Positions 30,601-33,295 of a DNA stretch of 55,132 bases are shown one piece after another. The translations under genes were made by a program, and so were the position numbers. Numbering within the stretch: position 1 is the stretch's first letter; each line of letters opens with the position of its first letter. Source of the DNA: Clostridia bacterium (GTDB lineage Bacteria; Bacillota; Clostridia; UMGS1883; UMGS1540). The notes under the pieces were generated by a model that had not been told where the DNA came from, searched no databases, and worked only from the letters and a program-made list of their open reading frames with translations. The stretch spans positions 1 through 55,132 of the forward strand of contig JAFZQX010000038.1 in the NCBI GenBank assembly GCA_017620205.1, in the 5' to 3' direction.

Positions 30601-32451
30601 ATCGTGGTCAACAGTCAAACTCAATGTGTTTCCGCTTGTCGTAATTACGCCATCAGCGCCGATTGATATATTTCCGCCATATTTGTTAAGGCGGTAGCAA
30701 ATATTCGTACCCGGCTTCGATGTAACGGTTACGGTCTGCGGGGACTCCCATTGAACCGGATTCCAAATGCCGTTACTGTTACCGTCGTCAGGACTGAATA
30801 CCGGAACGGGCGGCGGAGGTGTTCCTATCGAGAAACTGATATTATCGCTCCAGCCGTGAACACCGCCTTTGGTTATCGGAACATAGAACAAATTGAAGTA
30901 AGTGTCGTTTTCACCCGTTACAACAAACGGCTGGGTATAAAGAGTACCGTTTGATACAATATCCTGCCATGTGTAACGGTGCCATTCGCCGTTATCCTGT
31001 TCCAGAATGTAATAAATATTAAGGTCGGGATCTTCAGAAGTAAATCCTACAGTGCCGCCGCTTTCGACAACATTGTCGGTGTCCATAACAGTACAATATA
31101 CCTCTGCTATATTGGGATAATAATTCTGGAAAATCGTTTTACTCTTGAGTGCGCCGCCTTCCGTGTCCTTCTGCGCATAAGCGGTAACACCACAATCACC
31201 GTTTATAACTGTCGGATTCTGCGGATCATATACGCTATACTCCCATGAACTTTCTCCATGGTGCTCTGTGTAGTCATTTACATAATAATAAACATCGCTG
31301 CCTTCGGGAATATCAGTAAACCCGAGGTCAAAGGATTCTGTGAATTCTTCTTCGGTTACGGTAAATGCCGGCGGGTCAATCGTTTTATAAACGTTTGACG
31401 AAACCGTAGCTGTGGCATCCTCAATCTGTCCTTCTTCTTCATCGTAAAGATAGACATAAATTCCGTCAAAATTAACTGTATATGTGCCGGCTTCGGATAA
31501 ATCAAAGCAAACGTTCCAACTGTCTGTGGGATTGTATTCGTCATTATAGCAGTATTCCTCGCCAAGGTAATTACCTTCATCATCGGTTACAGAACAGGAA
31601 AAACCAAATTCAGAACCCGATACAGTAACGATGGAAAGCGCATAACTGCCGGCAGAAAAACCTTCTTCGGGAATTGTAAAACTCAACTGTCTGTCCGTTC
31701 CGTTCTGAAGTTCTATCTGCGTTCTTTCGCCGTTGGGCTGTGTTACATATAAAATAACGGGGTCATTTGTCCTACGGGAGTTCGATTTTTTACCTGTCTG
31801 CGCAGATTCAGGCTCGGAATTGGTGTTTATAACCTCATCTGTTTCAGAATCATCTTTATTTTCGGAGGTTATATCTTCGTCAATATCATTTCTTTCATTT
31901 TCTTCAAGTATTATATTGTTTTCGGGGTTTATATCTTCATCAGAATCCTGATTGTAATTATCATCGGAATCTGTTTCATCACCTATCTCCGGATTGTAAT
32001 TATCATCGGAATCTGTTTCATCACCTGTCTCCGGATCAGAACTATCATCAAAGATTGTGGCTTCTGCTGTTTTCTGACCGTTACTCACATCATATATTAC
32101 CGGCTCAACGGCAACAGTGCCCGCATTATATCTTGCAGCAGTAGTTTTTGGCACGGCTTCGCCGCCATTAACTGCCTGAGCAGATACAACGCCTTCTGTT
32201 TCCGCGCCCGCATTTGTTTCAGAAACCGTCTCTATATCTTTTTGTGAGCTCTCATTATTTTTGGGCGCAACAAAGTTATCCTCCATATTTGATGCAGGAT
32301 AATAAAGAGTTGCGATTTGCTCGCTTTTGGGTGTGACGGACGTTTGCGTCGCAAGAACGCTATCGACAGAAGAAACTCCAATCACGCCGAAGCACACGGA
32401 AAAAGCCATACACATCGCAAATATTTTTTGTTGTAAGCCTTTTCGTCTCAC
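3613..32451 (-). CDS. Giant secreted multidomain surface protein (9,612 aa)
   Basis: One uninterrupted frame with a GTG start at 32451 (GGAGAGG seven bases upstream) and a TAA stop. Approximate map: signal peptide 1-35; acidic D/E/N-rich linker 130-226; chitobiase-C-like and prepeptidase-C-like beta domains to about 850; FN3 and Ig-like domains near 960-1260; ten Ig-like repeats of about 85 residues 1265-2140; alternating FN3 and Ig-like modules 2148-3680; CARDB (PDLFVESIRW, PELEVTEVTW) and PKD (RWDFGNGKKGEY) modules 3686-4330; macroglobulin-, Hydin- and carboxypeptidase-regulatory-like parts 4460-4900; unassigned beta-rich part to 5670; second PKD (SFVWDFGDGESG) and CARDB block 5671-6230; more beta domains; a helical segment 7360-8065; three 292-298-residue repeats 8636-9515; and a C-terminal domain ending VFLWGKNAP. 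No SLH, LPxTG or dockerin is visible, so how it is retained is unclear. The role is probably adhesive or structural. It is monocistronic. Confidence 0.9.
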   Translation of the reverse strand: MRRKGLQQKIFAMCMAFSVCFGVIGVSSVDSVLATQTSVTPKSEQIATLYYPASNMEDNFVAPKNNESSQKDIETVSETNAGAETEGVVSAQAVNGGEAVPKTTAARYNAGTVAVEPVIYDVSNGQKTAEATIFDDSSDPETGDETDSDDNYNPEIGDETDSDDNYNQDSDEDINPENNIILEENERNDIDEDITSENKDDSETDEVINTNSEPESAQTGKKSNSRRTNDPVILYVTQPNGERTQIELQNGTDRQLSFTIPEEGFSAGSYALSIVTVSGSEFGFSCSVTDDEGNYLGEEYCYNDEYNPTDSWNVCFDLSEAGTYTVNFDGIYVYLYDEEEGQIEDATATVSSNVYKTIDPPAFTVTEEEFTESFDLGFTDIPEGSDVYYYVNDYTEHHGESSWEYSVYDPQNPTVINGDCGVTAYAQKDTEGGALKSKTIFQNYYPNIAEVYCTVMDTDNVVESGGTVGFTSEDPDLNIYYILEQDNGEWHRYTWQDIVSNGTLYTQPFVVTGENDTYFNLFYVPITKGGVHGWSDNISFSIGTPPPPVPVFSPDDGNSNGIWNPVQWESPQTVTVTSKPGTNICYRLNKYGGNISIGADGVITTSGNTLSLTVDHDFYIELCAYDSENDVYSQTASRAYVIATPKTLTVNQSSEITSDGYIIGGHDEEYTLDVREAGNYKIAVERPDLYWGWYYHYSFPAYLYDSQNNELASVVEGDAGNESITIQHVLNPGTYRLVLGCDQSGYSSSQSYQLTITKGLEAPTFSVEGGMYNAPFELVLSHPDPNAEIYYSTYSYGGFTQYTAPISIDGYTYIYAYAIIGGAQSDTVNEYYEIDANPPVLDGYWRFYIPEKSTYLYGSTVLNDTVSLQARNIYDYGSGIDHTDIYLSVDGGVFNKLGSVAQGENYVWDTTTVAGSAEGPVNVRLLPVAYDRAGNASAAYEELTAEYDSTYSPAFKVNNAPCAPVDTFTGEAGVSCVNLQFSREGDYDYNNRFLIYRATTPGTLHDNLINELYTYNYQYSDYFYTEESASGTYYYGISVRDARGVESEMRIIGPFTPVADTAAPTVTFSNVEEGQYKNYNGFSIYCNDETAVVSVYETITASDGTEYTPENSPWIYEPSHRGYYCNISEAEFLALSDGAYTLRVVATDCFGHANDTSLHFIKDTTAPAAPTLTTSSVPGKIDLRWTASADSDVEGYNVYYSNSEDGDYSRLNSYYELLTERSFTYPSYSYLTPGETYWFKVEAIDRAGNVGQSLPVSGTVGKYNPQIRLVNENPHLGDSIEIAFSGFRESEYVEFYLDRNESSFTYGYSADPSQERTVTMSADLSLRGVHTIRAVGESSNAVAQIRFTVTDLSPSVILTPATVSANDSFNVRLDGFPANKAVYLYIDPAENGTSGIPYTYFSTYDDYDGEDYTLSSFDNPEPGVYVLRAVEPDSGLTAVATLTVDSPQVQLRCAKERPTPGEYVYFYAAGFETGNADLYINGEAVGSDYRYYYEDEHSFYVRIPEVSGDVGTVLVTAVHSTSGKETSITVPLEKTFPDISISKESVGFDSFTVEGTGFKYYETVKLYVDGVYKSSATQYNNPVSFNYSFDYSAESGRHGIELRGDESGMVASGSIVFNSTAQTIILSGQPVLYQPITMYAGGFKPGESIAFSINDVITGSASADANGNASYTVNSLDYSPANGSYTFTATGAASHRVAFYGIAAEQGGDLSLSYEGNIRSGSTVNITVTGLDAEENADIYRNNISETAVTADNLGRATIALSIPSGYTGNISVTARGKSSQKWGTVSVPVTGFEPQITVSPQSPAAGETLTVSVTGHMPGATLQLRFDGNNSETQATVAQNGTAALTYAVPANIATGEHSLAVYEATSGMLLTSTVNISSPSVTLVYPQTASAGETITLGASGLLNGESVRIAIDGKTVGILNENGGQVTTTYNIPSNLPSGSYQVTFAFGKIAVTQTANIAVTSTSASVQATMQEESAAITISAANFMPYEALSFYFDNRVINDGLESYTTGADGNLSVVYTLPVSTLAGEHTVNVFGRESFKSASAVVNVRETGPIISATGGAAEGKAGDTLGFEGVNFTPLGLYDLYFESELLTSGASVDENGEIVGTFTVPEGFADGRYRLIANDTSSGRTAICYIRIDTTPPAAPSVTLFARKQNIVLSWEAPEDEDVVSYSVYCKGENTDEYIKLAQLESKITTWTHDMRNEDCPIIVGVRYDYIVTATDRLGNEGDGSAVRTAQLAGGVDAPVVSYAYANTGNSIRLGSEYLPTVKGNENEFSVYATDDQQISAIEITAIPENGEAFIVGSSVPVYNGSYSGNTEYKAAMKVNTTAFADGIYTFRFTATDSSGNTGSLERRFYVDNTPPAPVTALNAVGSANSLIVSWSWTPDAAGEVADKYIVYYSKDEDFANYKYTYVYASDGTKTATIRRLDANALYYVRVTSADVAGNESAWIEGSATPILDEEKPVITSVSPDDAKLGKDIYLWIDATDNAELDWSSARAEINAGAEGAFIPFGSYSYGAVRAYDSNYNGTYTIRVYISDIAGNESDAYEITRQLDSYVTTVTGLTAYPAAGGIRLTWDRNPDNDLTYYYVYRKADGDFELRNYLSPLKITSGNVVSWVDYSTLDGVEYTYKIVAVDDVYNRSSLDDTAGAASSKGSYTTSMILTPNDGVKPGSIIHITAQGFRGGESVVAYIDDFDDYVLWTYADDDGAVSTDWSYVKATGAGNHTIKLVGGNSSAEATADFTCTPNMLAAPPAPVSVPGVMEINLSWESVENASYYRVYRAEGTEAEQLVADRVYGLSYKDKTVQMTGDTGRIYTYTVAAVDRYGNEGLHSESTVNRPDPDLVDPEIEVFTFQRTGAEILMVAEVSDDLRLGSVAFKYKHADAADSTYVTITQTQLNTNEKKATVNASFDTSSLADGKYTLFVQAVDSAGRLSVPMTKSLTISSEAPGSPEDLTAVAGQMRIELSWHEPADQNVRVARYNIYRKSGDGGFVFISSTTLTSFTDLDVNNSETYLYQVTCVSEAETEGSAVTLASRVSPQADTTLPQITGFIIPEGTRLAGTISLAAAVTDNVGVDHVDFFLKSGAEEVKIGTSQTGAVSVNTTEYTKEGTLSFKARAYDAAGNFSDAEVSYQIDNAAPVAPVLTISESELSVTLKWTMTSVPRDLLKYNVYEYTSADGEYRLIGETTASVFVYNTSAEGSYCVSAVDDLGNESLYSNIESCIPGSDTTTPIVNTFGGGDVARADATLTIDATDNTKIASYVIEYRRLTLDEITGAVVPVDGTDAPWYVLSSGTWDELANQDMIGNIKAVDWNTLAVFGTENGPEAKFPDGLYALLLTVTDSAGNMSTSETRINVANDPPTAPEGFRVDSGEWKMIVSWKPAPGNDAASYVLYRKVNDGDYELLAHTTANVYVDQVLNPVNQYFYKVAMENDLGKIGPTTEDYSDGILPPGVKTRPEPETSLPVIMAMNPAQGSRFNAGLNMELQIADNVALSTVEIWKAYIGTSSALTVPSDAVYESVTTIDVSDLGRQLVNTSESDILGTELFVVKNTIDTSAWEQGNYAVKAVVRNMGSEPTVQVKTYFKDSTPPPQPELTVSDPHVGQTINLSWTGGGADVAYYKVLRSDDPEAGPENCVPVASVLSPAYTDTGLADGTAYYYYIVTVDNAGNESEPSRRQSAVPTAVSDLGVYSVYAVPATVAAGRTNTIRASLRNNGSAAADGVVTFYYGETVIGSTTTRLSANTGGEVYINWDAPSDLPDRIDIRAVVTTVQNTDAADENNSFTGSEIKVNIPPAANIVMPELSEEGNYDSGAPLSFSANGSSDPDGSIVQYRWDFGNGKKGEYATSSVTYAMPGKYTVSLTVTDDLGAKTEVSQVITVGDRRPDLFVESIRWTPSDPEEGDMVTISATVGNKGLGDATLGFLTGFYIDNRYMGYSKTEAGEDGISLACGKTTEVSFTYQATAGTHIVKVVANDILNNLAETSKANNIKSEVLSSQQLSFADVAVTNIYWNPEGSVFDTQAPFVYRADISNIGTAEAANFTVSLYIDDEFSGRQTVPVLAAGASTTLSFNTVPTVGVHKVEVKADDLNPCLIEADVENNSCSIITDEFSVYYPELEVTEVTWKPTETTLTDGTSLLFTAKITNLSSVSVTDNFRVSFTMDGRIFRTVTVEGIGGGEVLEVQAKWSAIEGDHQLGVIVDPQHSVTDPETVVRKDIKIPRLSIIYPNVCVSNVNYSPIKVEAGKPVSFLVYITNNNVATAFKRFNVGLYVDGKAVGGAAVDGIRGFSTVPVVISWTPKVGGAHTVKIVADSYGELKMDAPAEGTSRTWSSVINVSEALVMTTYPNEKDQDADFMAVLYSTSEEKITLTADLRHSSNLTVPVTPDDDGAVYYSVSRDGEIAGDRSGAMRYDYITGLYTVDVPLGSDMQTGTYQLDFTGSSGADTIIAPTTNIKIVRDGNVTIETNKETYQLGESIYVSGTFRYSDGTPVAGERVVLDYQLLPALKEPIKSTDANGKEILMKYQAEEIVFVETDENGAYSSIFTPFTGEAGEWSINAFGYGKMMGTGAATSVQVWGLVSTPSTLKLVATENSQFSKEITVRNPSPKSSDGAPLTGLTASIVQKSGYGVTATLDNSSLARTLAQGATTSVQMNVSATLGCSETADFEITFTTDQGAFCKTQVHLNLIPANPIPVTDSKSVSVGMNPGDVTSRVVTVTNKGKGTLSGLKVTTPAGIPWVSAGNIGKTTLLPNESTTFTVTFAPGESLALGQYQDTLVVSDRTGKFYANVGLSAEITAVKTGGISLRITDDVGSLVSNATVTLISKDEYVSVAGGVEQTYYANFAARSDENGIAQFFDKPLGVYDMVITATGREKYVGECEIMPSSGAPFTDIVMKNLPVQIEWTVVPTTIVDEYEIKLELTFGAHIPSPSFGFNPPWVNIPKNVTEPVYVEANIVNTGLVAITDVVASIVREKSSDMGISIVGGGYIGEIAAQSSARIKLLVQPGVYNLPYGTNAAGLAKNYIKLEGSYVSFDPDTGLPVDPAPMITGALPMYNPSATPVTLEVRLPENGNKVQEETIQLPEGQMEEIRYIAPEGIDKEKELAQEGSSAYEIVKLSLNQTATLERQAFDATLKVTNGYPEYALNNLRVDVYVKDENGVDVSNKNFIIATGISGISDVDGNGSLPSGSALTATWQIIPGSDLGGTTKEGRTYYASALVSYYVNGKLVQTETEGVPITILPQPKLTLNYFVPHDILSNTPFRLGVTVENYGYGEAQNLNINSGQLKVESIQSGLITDFEILGSSFGSSTGSEFKLSFGNVPAASRVFNEETGEWDIVPGKVSGYWIVRWNMPFTDGEPYEGEFREFKATLTHKDYKGVQLNPLIVAANTSIIGKDGVLEETEGEGGLALINEGDTGFCDYLLNLNTGLRIPIYVPDSVRVTSDYDGNSMTVMAAAPSANIDARYQVIMIPEPEGCGNVSAVKMSLYSDGSDPVILSHGNFWKDYGYIYLIGEIPVQYDSNLNKTYPNTYYIVEFGSSAFISSVDYSRFVYTQAESDDPGAVQLGKGTTGWYIKKEAFYDTGIYPDAGDNDIRLRAVVDNRGKETLSGYLVFTATAPGSETPEYRSAEIAFDNIQPYAVRDIYCSGWTPLLGEEYTIEAELHEKGGKLINSLKSTATINNPPYSHAGSDIVDAVMEKPVRFDGSRSYDKDGYIASFVWDFGDGESGFGPTPTHVYRHAGTYRASLYVSDNNLSSTEPYLRDKVTDEIIASSMTEFNYFSEIQVTVNADCPDLFITGIEFSSANPEAGETVTATVNIQNGTLPNTGGLTPTGDDAYYLVGFYLNDKYIGFKEIRGDLDVGEVTSVTMDFEAQVGPQKFSAVVNDIGRNIREVNYDNNRFDSVLCGNATDFADIEVTNFNVNLTSGSEIDWGSPVTVTAAVRNKGSASASKFKVLLYDNDKLIQSRMIEGLEANASENISFTWKPEYSGNHNITLSADGPVSAVVELDEANNSDTAELLEIGVRYPDLEVEEVSTSVSATTLAPGQNIIVYASLKNTGNGSAVIPTRTAFYANSRYIGSAETPAVSAGESTLVSFLWKDPSVSVTNITAVADSGEVLSESSETNNSGLMIFDAPLKVSSARIEITDMTTSGAQKYGDNATTTVTVLNSGEREIYDTFTVSLYVGNSRVGTADCGPLAAGETAQVTINWTAEMSGNCTLRAYADSESKLVLTDRNLASKISAISILPGLIITGGTDAASYCVGDKAEVSAAAVLSSASYLPICADSFTAVITKDGDSTPVEMTYDASKGEYLAEIELSQTGAYSITFSAVKDGISGTFESLFSVADDFRVTINNEDSVSYNMGQIIPVSGAVRTTEGIGYTGVPVTITAVGSDIFRFTAITNENGSFDTEIELPDGVGGSFALRAEATYDDVVRKSERVAFYVDGVSVDVPDRLTIIQGYNADLSGYINNLGVTGVAAEEITVSNMPAGLSYEILTAPEGMLSASSGSSLVIRFTASSDLAPGEHNVTVAVGESTKEITVMCEKAVAVARVNVIGNTEAENNSLTTSSITMSLRQGETASSVIRLTNIGTSDITGVNATTNLPFVYLQNVNPEAVIKPVNRGYSIRDPEGSLSIVVNASPTDYCLTGVYDGEVIITSTSLSEPIIVPIKVSVGAGQIGTTVFEVRNQDNTLLSGAKVTLIGLDESLDPVRFDAITGDGDEAPLGEAAFENIPAGNYNLKVSADSHSTLETTVEVAAVIDRIPRIVKLQRQLFSFSVDESTLNEVRNSSAASPNYNNVVFKAGMLAQSGEPQLAPNFMADEKEFYYQSGKLLSRLSFMNPEDSGADIDSITVRVTDADSRIPDGAIFFSNGDTMTPVKKMSKLHEGEVFDVVWNLDIERFFVTATVSETENEGQYSVSFPENVTREMVDAYIAANDPSCTDLIKELSFDKTTNTGIYQANAAPSDRVPLFYGNTPYSFDFTILASGVRTDTDEIVETKVPVRIHYIPPDYYVMAGEPDSLYDEDGNYKGQQYVDFFDIYPDLEQKVAVSPAFKPASGRVGDMHYSTGFLHDLQVNTPNVPDDTDDVSIDLGFSGDAGYEGQVTTLSMKLKNPSIQYRMQNLQVKLVLTDAPYDESGNLQPGGTVLFPNVNVYVDSENLHEDGGVISGTLDTDEEAVIEYSFRLDNLMRDFESLSAFDETLSEYLKDTRNLNKVYARIEGTFMLGGVEHSFSSATMEYEVREQPKLYLSYDLKDKGDGDYALTTTVTNLGKGDAKNVTLGAPSIPNAGFDMKVVGVTSTRGIVQRGVSAGFDRVEISILHPGDTAVITYDLAAISPLTDSQKISLGKLAALPSLPIKSDTGLGIVMAPMKMEAMRSQSTLDDIDAIIEELGYLSNNLNILTDKTASELGRSLADFYDYSKSLQVAVQVGECFETLARFVGVISLIKDLHDLPGKVKSVTNHFKNIKFDASKVETLGFLDDWFDGALYELQDHLARDIDWTLDVLPKDIGYWYDTYNDAAARAEALKSRVDMGTAFSEYVRLTKSAAVLLADASTAINNALKTYSTSERADQAKIARVKMEEAAALIKDAKALEADGNKLFEGVVSGVSNTGNLMTGYTEDQLRLEVAAYVAAAENALSPQITAVAAGLAQLAGLEDFENQVKILQTSSSQIDGILKEDERLATEMTGLVNAANSIFTDIGYDVNASAEERLNALRSGRKVLKEKITALAMRPAVWFSGLFKIVDNSASKNVQESTPDIVRTAGKVIQKLENGGSDGDVAENILTEFFGGATSAYSWFVRDFESGYPTGGTKAEKRQYIATAIVKLSTRELLNETLFNKSLESLMLSGLSDYRQNVEAARISSSGVKTNVYYMQRDIDSVIGEIISMLRQYKTDPQKLTGYYPSAQLLDYVKNLNSSISAMVRYPNGNLIDSGRVGRYRSLWTYSGAGLDLNVKETTLGEIYKAQQLVDTLLAEGYNNVADRYILNALKVMESSTSVIGTSIGFLSGSPVTAAVGSMVGVAGKLLDTSVYSSAMDTLDNANLYNLSRATADLALTTNMMLSKEANIANDLYSVFDTMEKWRKVDPELPIEIVTVDMQDLTVEEDTIFETATAALTVLNNHTGSVTVAPTVEIYDSFGMVNTVNMGTKTIAPGEEGQFVTDIYVPINMLRDMGGYTAVFTFAASEADTMTISPTFGPYITHFNVGTTETVDYIRDNAVAKQPLGGTLKAGESKSATLNVAEGNLLYVFAAAQSGENSLALTVAGAGTQQVSSHINSNDFVLIPNASGEYTVTVTNSGDKDFDFDLLTLVSPDLGTVIGLDMPYANVMAGEYTHLENDVTVSGIKASIPVSVYETGLTEGADVTVSVTALENGMGQSIPAPQITDLKGYEESGVFHLDAGEGKSLVLGYYPEAETPDGDYSGTVIISVSADRFENDLTPLGWTLNGDIYELTVPVNVRIDTSVPPAATLTASVTDDGLVSVGGTAKPNSSVALYFASDETEEGTAKGTISVGVNGTFSALVTPDNSGSYYVYVRTIGDNGSLSAESDRVFVTTDVNDKTPPVITMITPQTDIQLSREVTEIIFTVADNESPIMETPTVTVDGTSLHVTRTSDGSYSAFPVSGSIENGTYTVQITAVSGGGTQTKSFTVIVGGKVQSVITVTTDGNPLAGATVSLGGETMTTSDDGTASFSVAPGDYQYTVSTEGYISESGSVSFSASSRTKNVSLKAGGVVKVLVNANGQPVSKANVTFGAYSAVSDSTGTAEVRMPYGTYNYKVSAAGYQNASGSITFTEDTTEPLNIELNIDRFSELQVRIKVVNVADKPVSGADVKLDGAMATTDSHGEVYFSKNIGTYECNISGGSSYKDFSGNVSVNSSDAKIIVLYAKGASYDEDTEVLTLDEDYTAWTDANGGTEISDGDVVGRELNDDKLVYIENSAGKRAPFIIPSLGGIIKVQIIVTENGQPLEGVSVTLNDESIVTADNGKAAFSVEPGEYEYTVSKEGYLPESGLANFDMSTRTKNVELLAGGIMRVVVTSDGQPLQNATVAFDTWTAQSDESGIADVLMPYGTYDYTVTAAGYTGDGGTLTFTKDTDQPLNVELLIEYQVGFRITNVEGNPVSGVSVELDGETAVTDTNGEVFFVKNVGTYDYTILGGISYKDTSGTVDVTSSDTQAAVIYAAGASFDENNEILSLDEGYTAWTEANGGTEIPDGGTVERKLTDDKIVYIENSSGARAPFVIPAWGGIIKAVIVVTDDGEPVVGAQVVLNGESVMTSDGGTASFDVTPGEYEYNVSKDGYLAENGSSNFDVGSRKKTVDLRALGVLTVVVSGDGQPLSDAAVTFGTWSAQTDENGAAELVIPYGTYDYTVSLAGYTSASGTFTFTKGSAEPFNAELLIEYQVGFRIVNVEGNPVSGITVELDGETATTDTNGEVFFVKNVGTYDYSVLGGDSYKDTSGSVNVDSSGTQTVDVFAAGVSYDEDSHILSLDNGYTAWTEPAGGTEITNNAVLIGEAFDDTFIYIENSLGERAPFVLPSSGGIRILNVEIVEDTDSKQLEVTVENHKCDTADNMMLVCSLFSGETKCVETTIGYISNLVNGEKRVVTFNFENSIPDYTCKVFLWGKNAPSPVCPSRILSE
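3905..6545 (-). repeat. Three tandem 292-298-residue repeats at the C-terminus of the giant protein
   Basis: The block boundaries recur 876 bases apart between copies 2 and 3 (TTAATTATTCC at 5654 and 4778) and about 894 bases apart between copies 1 and 2. Each copy holds three carboxypeptidase-regulatory/PEGA-like beta domains (GQPL..V.L..., AGYTSASG, VGTYDYT) and ends with a YIENS.G.RAPF(V/I)(I/L)P strand. The high similarity between copies suggests recent internal duplication. Confidence 0.85.
8257..10362 (-). other. Helical insert within the giant protein (about residues 7360-8065)
   Basis: Around 700 residues with heptad-like, Ala/Leu/Lys/Glu-rich sequence (LDDIDAIIEELGYLSNNL, KIARVKMEEAAALIKDAKAL, EIYKAQQLVDTLLAEGYNNV), in contrast to the beta-sandwich modules on both sides. 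A glycine/alanine-rich hydrophobic stretch (SPVTAAVGSMVGVAGKLL) lies near its end. I do not recognise a family. Confidence 0.6.
31950..32033 (-). repeat. 42-bp tandem duplication in the acidic linker
   Basis: Two adjacent 42-base copies (31950-31991 and 31992-32033) differ by one base and encode the 14-residue unit NPEIGDETDSDDNY and its near copy. It is in frame, so unit number could change without breaking the gene. Confidence 0.9.
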
Positions 32452-32477
32452 AATAAAACCTCTCCGTGGTTTTTATT
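32452..32477 (-). promoter_or_regulatory. Leader hairpin that covers the giant gene's ribosome binding site
   Basis: On the minus strand AATAAAAACC pairs with GGTTTTATT directly before the GTG start, about nine pairs with one bulged A. The Shine-Dalgarno GGAGAGG (32459-32465) is in the loop and lower stem. The pairing would reduce translation of a very costly protein unless opened. Further upstream in the leader, GCAAAGG (32498-32504) and GGTTACCG (32478-32485) are visible; see findings. Confidence 0.55.
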
Positions 32478-32601
32478 CGGTAACCTGCCGCAGACCGCCT
32501 TTGCTGCATTAAAACGGAACTGTGACAGTATTTGAGTTTTACCTACTCTCTCCATAAAATATCGTATCAATTTATAATTATTTAGAGTAATACCCAATAT
32601 A

Positions 32602-32630
32602 ACTTTACCAAAAATAATTTTTAATGTCAA
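32602..32630 (-). promoter_or_regulatory. Probable promoter of the giant gene
   Basis: TTGACA (32625-32630, minus strand) lies 17 bases from TAAAGT (32602-32607), in very A+T-rich DNA. The -10 box is weak (4 of 6). The predicted leader is about 145 bases. Confidence 0.55.
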
Positions 32631-32674
32631 TATATAAAAAATATTTGTCGATATTGAACAAAAAACCGTATTAA

Positions 32675-33028
32675 TTATATTAAATTACACCAAAAGCCTT
32701 CACTCAACCTATGCAGCGGCGTTAGGAAAACAACAGGCTTGGATGGATATTTGTTTAACAGCAGACTTATTAAAGCATCGCAGGCACCGCAAAATGTGTC
32801 GGGTTCGGTGTCTGTAATTTCACCGAAGGGAGCATCTCCGTGCCCAAAATCGTTAGTACCGCCAAAAACAACTACCGCGTCAACATCGGTTTTCATCTCT
32901 TTTGCTCTCATTATGAAATCCAGATCATATCTCGGCTCATTTGACTGTTTTGTCTGCGGTGCTATTCCGGTGCCGCTTACGCCGTAATTTATGACTCCGG
33001 CGCCGGTACGCCCAATCTCATTCCCTGT
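32675..33028 (-). pseudogene. SGNH/GDSL-type esterase remnant
   Basis: An open frame of 117 codons lacks a start with a ribosome binding site at its beginning and preserves only the middle of an SGNH hydrolase: GVINYGVSGTGI (block II region), VVVFGGTNDFGHGDAPFG (block III, with the Gly and Asn of the oxyanion hole) and a PVVFLTPLHR strand. Block I with the catalytic serine (GDS) and block V (DxxH) are absent. After LHRLSEG it runs into A+T-rich DNA that abuts the giant gene's promoter. SGNH enzymes of this type deacetylate polysaccharides, so an intact copy would have fitted the surrounding glycan theme. It is best read as a gene truncated at both ends. Confidence 0.75.
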
Positions 33029-33231
33029 TCAAGCGTACCGCCATTCACGCAAAAAGCAAGGCAGACCACAAGGTTTGGCTTTCTTTTTTGTTTTCTGAGG
33101 GACTTGAACACTCAGAGGGCGCGCTCCGAAAACAGGGCTTTGGACAATTTGCCCAAAACCGGCATATGGTTTTCTACATCGACGGCCGGCAAAAACTGAT
33201 ATTTTTATATGTAAAAAGCGGAAATATATGA
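33029..33231. other. Intergenic region with imperfect hairpins
   Basis: No gene is supported. An imperfect stem ending in a T-rich tract spans about 33051-33090. A TCTGAG/CTCAGA hairpin (33094-33116) encloses GGACTTGAACA, the motif also seen at 3275-3286. It is probably a relative of the hairpin-rich repeat at 3261-3565. Confidence 0.4.
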
Positions 33232-33237
33232 TATAAT
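33232..33237 (+). promoter_or_regulatory. -10 box upstream of the SLH-CotH gene
   Basis: A perfect TATAAT lies 58 bases before the start codon. No good -35 box is found 17 bases upstream, so the promoter may need an activator or be weak. Confidence 0.4.
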
Positions 33238-33295
33238 TTCATTAATAGACATAAGTGAAAATAAAGCCGATAAATCAGGGAGGAATACTGATATC

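Noticed and set aside
3695-31951. Dozens of open frames on the opposite strand and in other frames within the giant gene
   Set aside because: They lack ribosome binding sites and known domains and are expected by chance opposite a long gene with this codon bias.
32478-32560. c-di-GMP-I riboswitch in the giant gene leader
   Set aside because: GCAAAG and GGTTACCG fit, but the conserved first half (GGCAAACC and its tetraloop stem) is missing. Kept only as a possibility in the findings.
33091-33130. tRNA 3' half (minus-strand TGTTCAAGTCCC resembles a T arm)
   Set aside because: No acceptor, D or anticodon arm can be paired around it, and the same motif at 3275 lacks them too.
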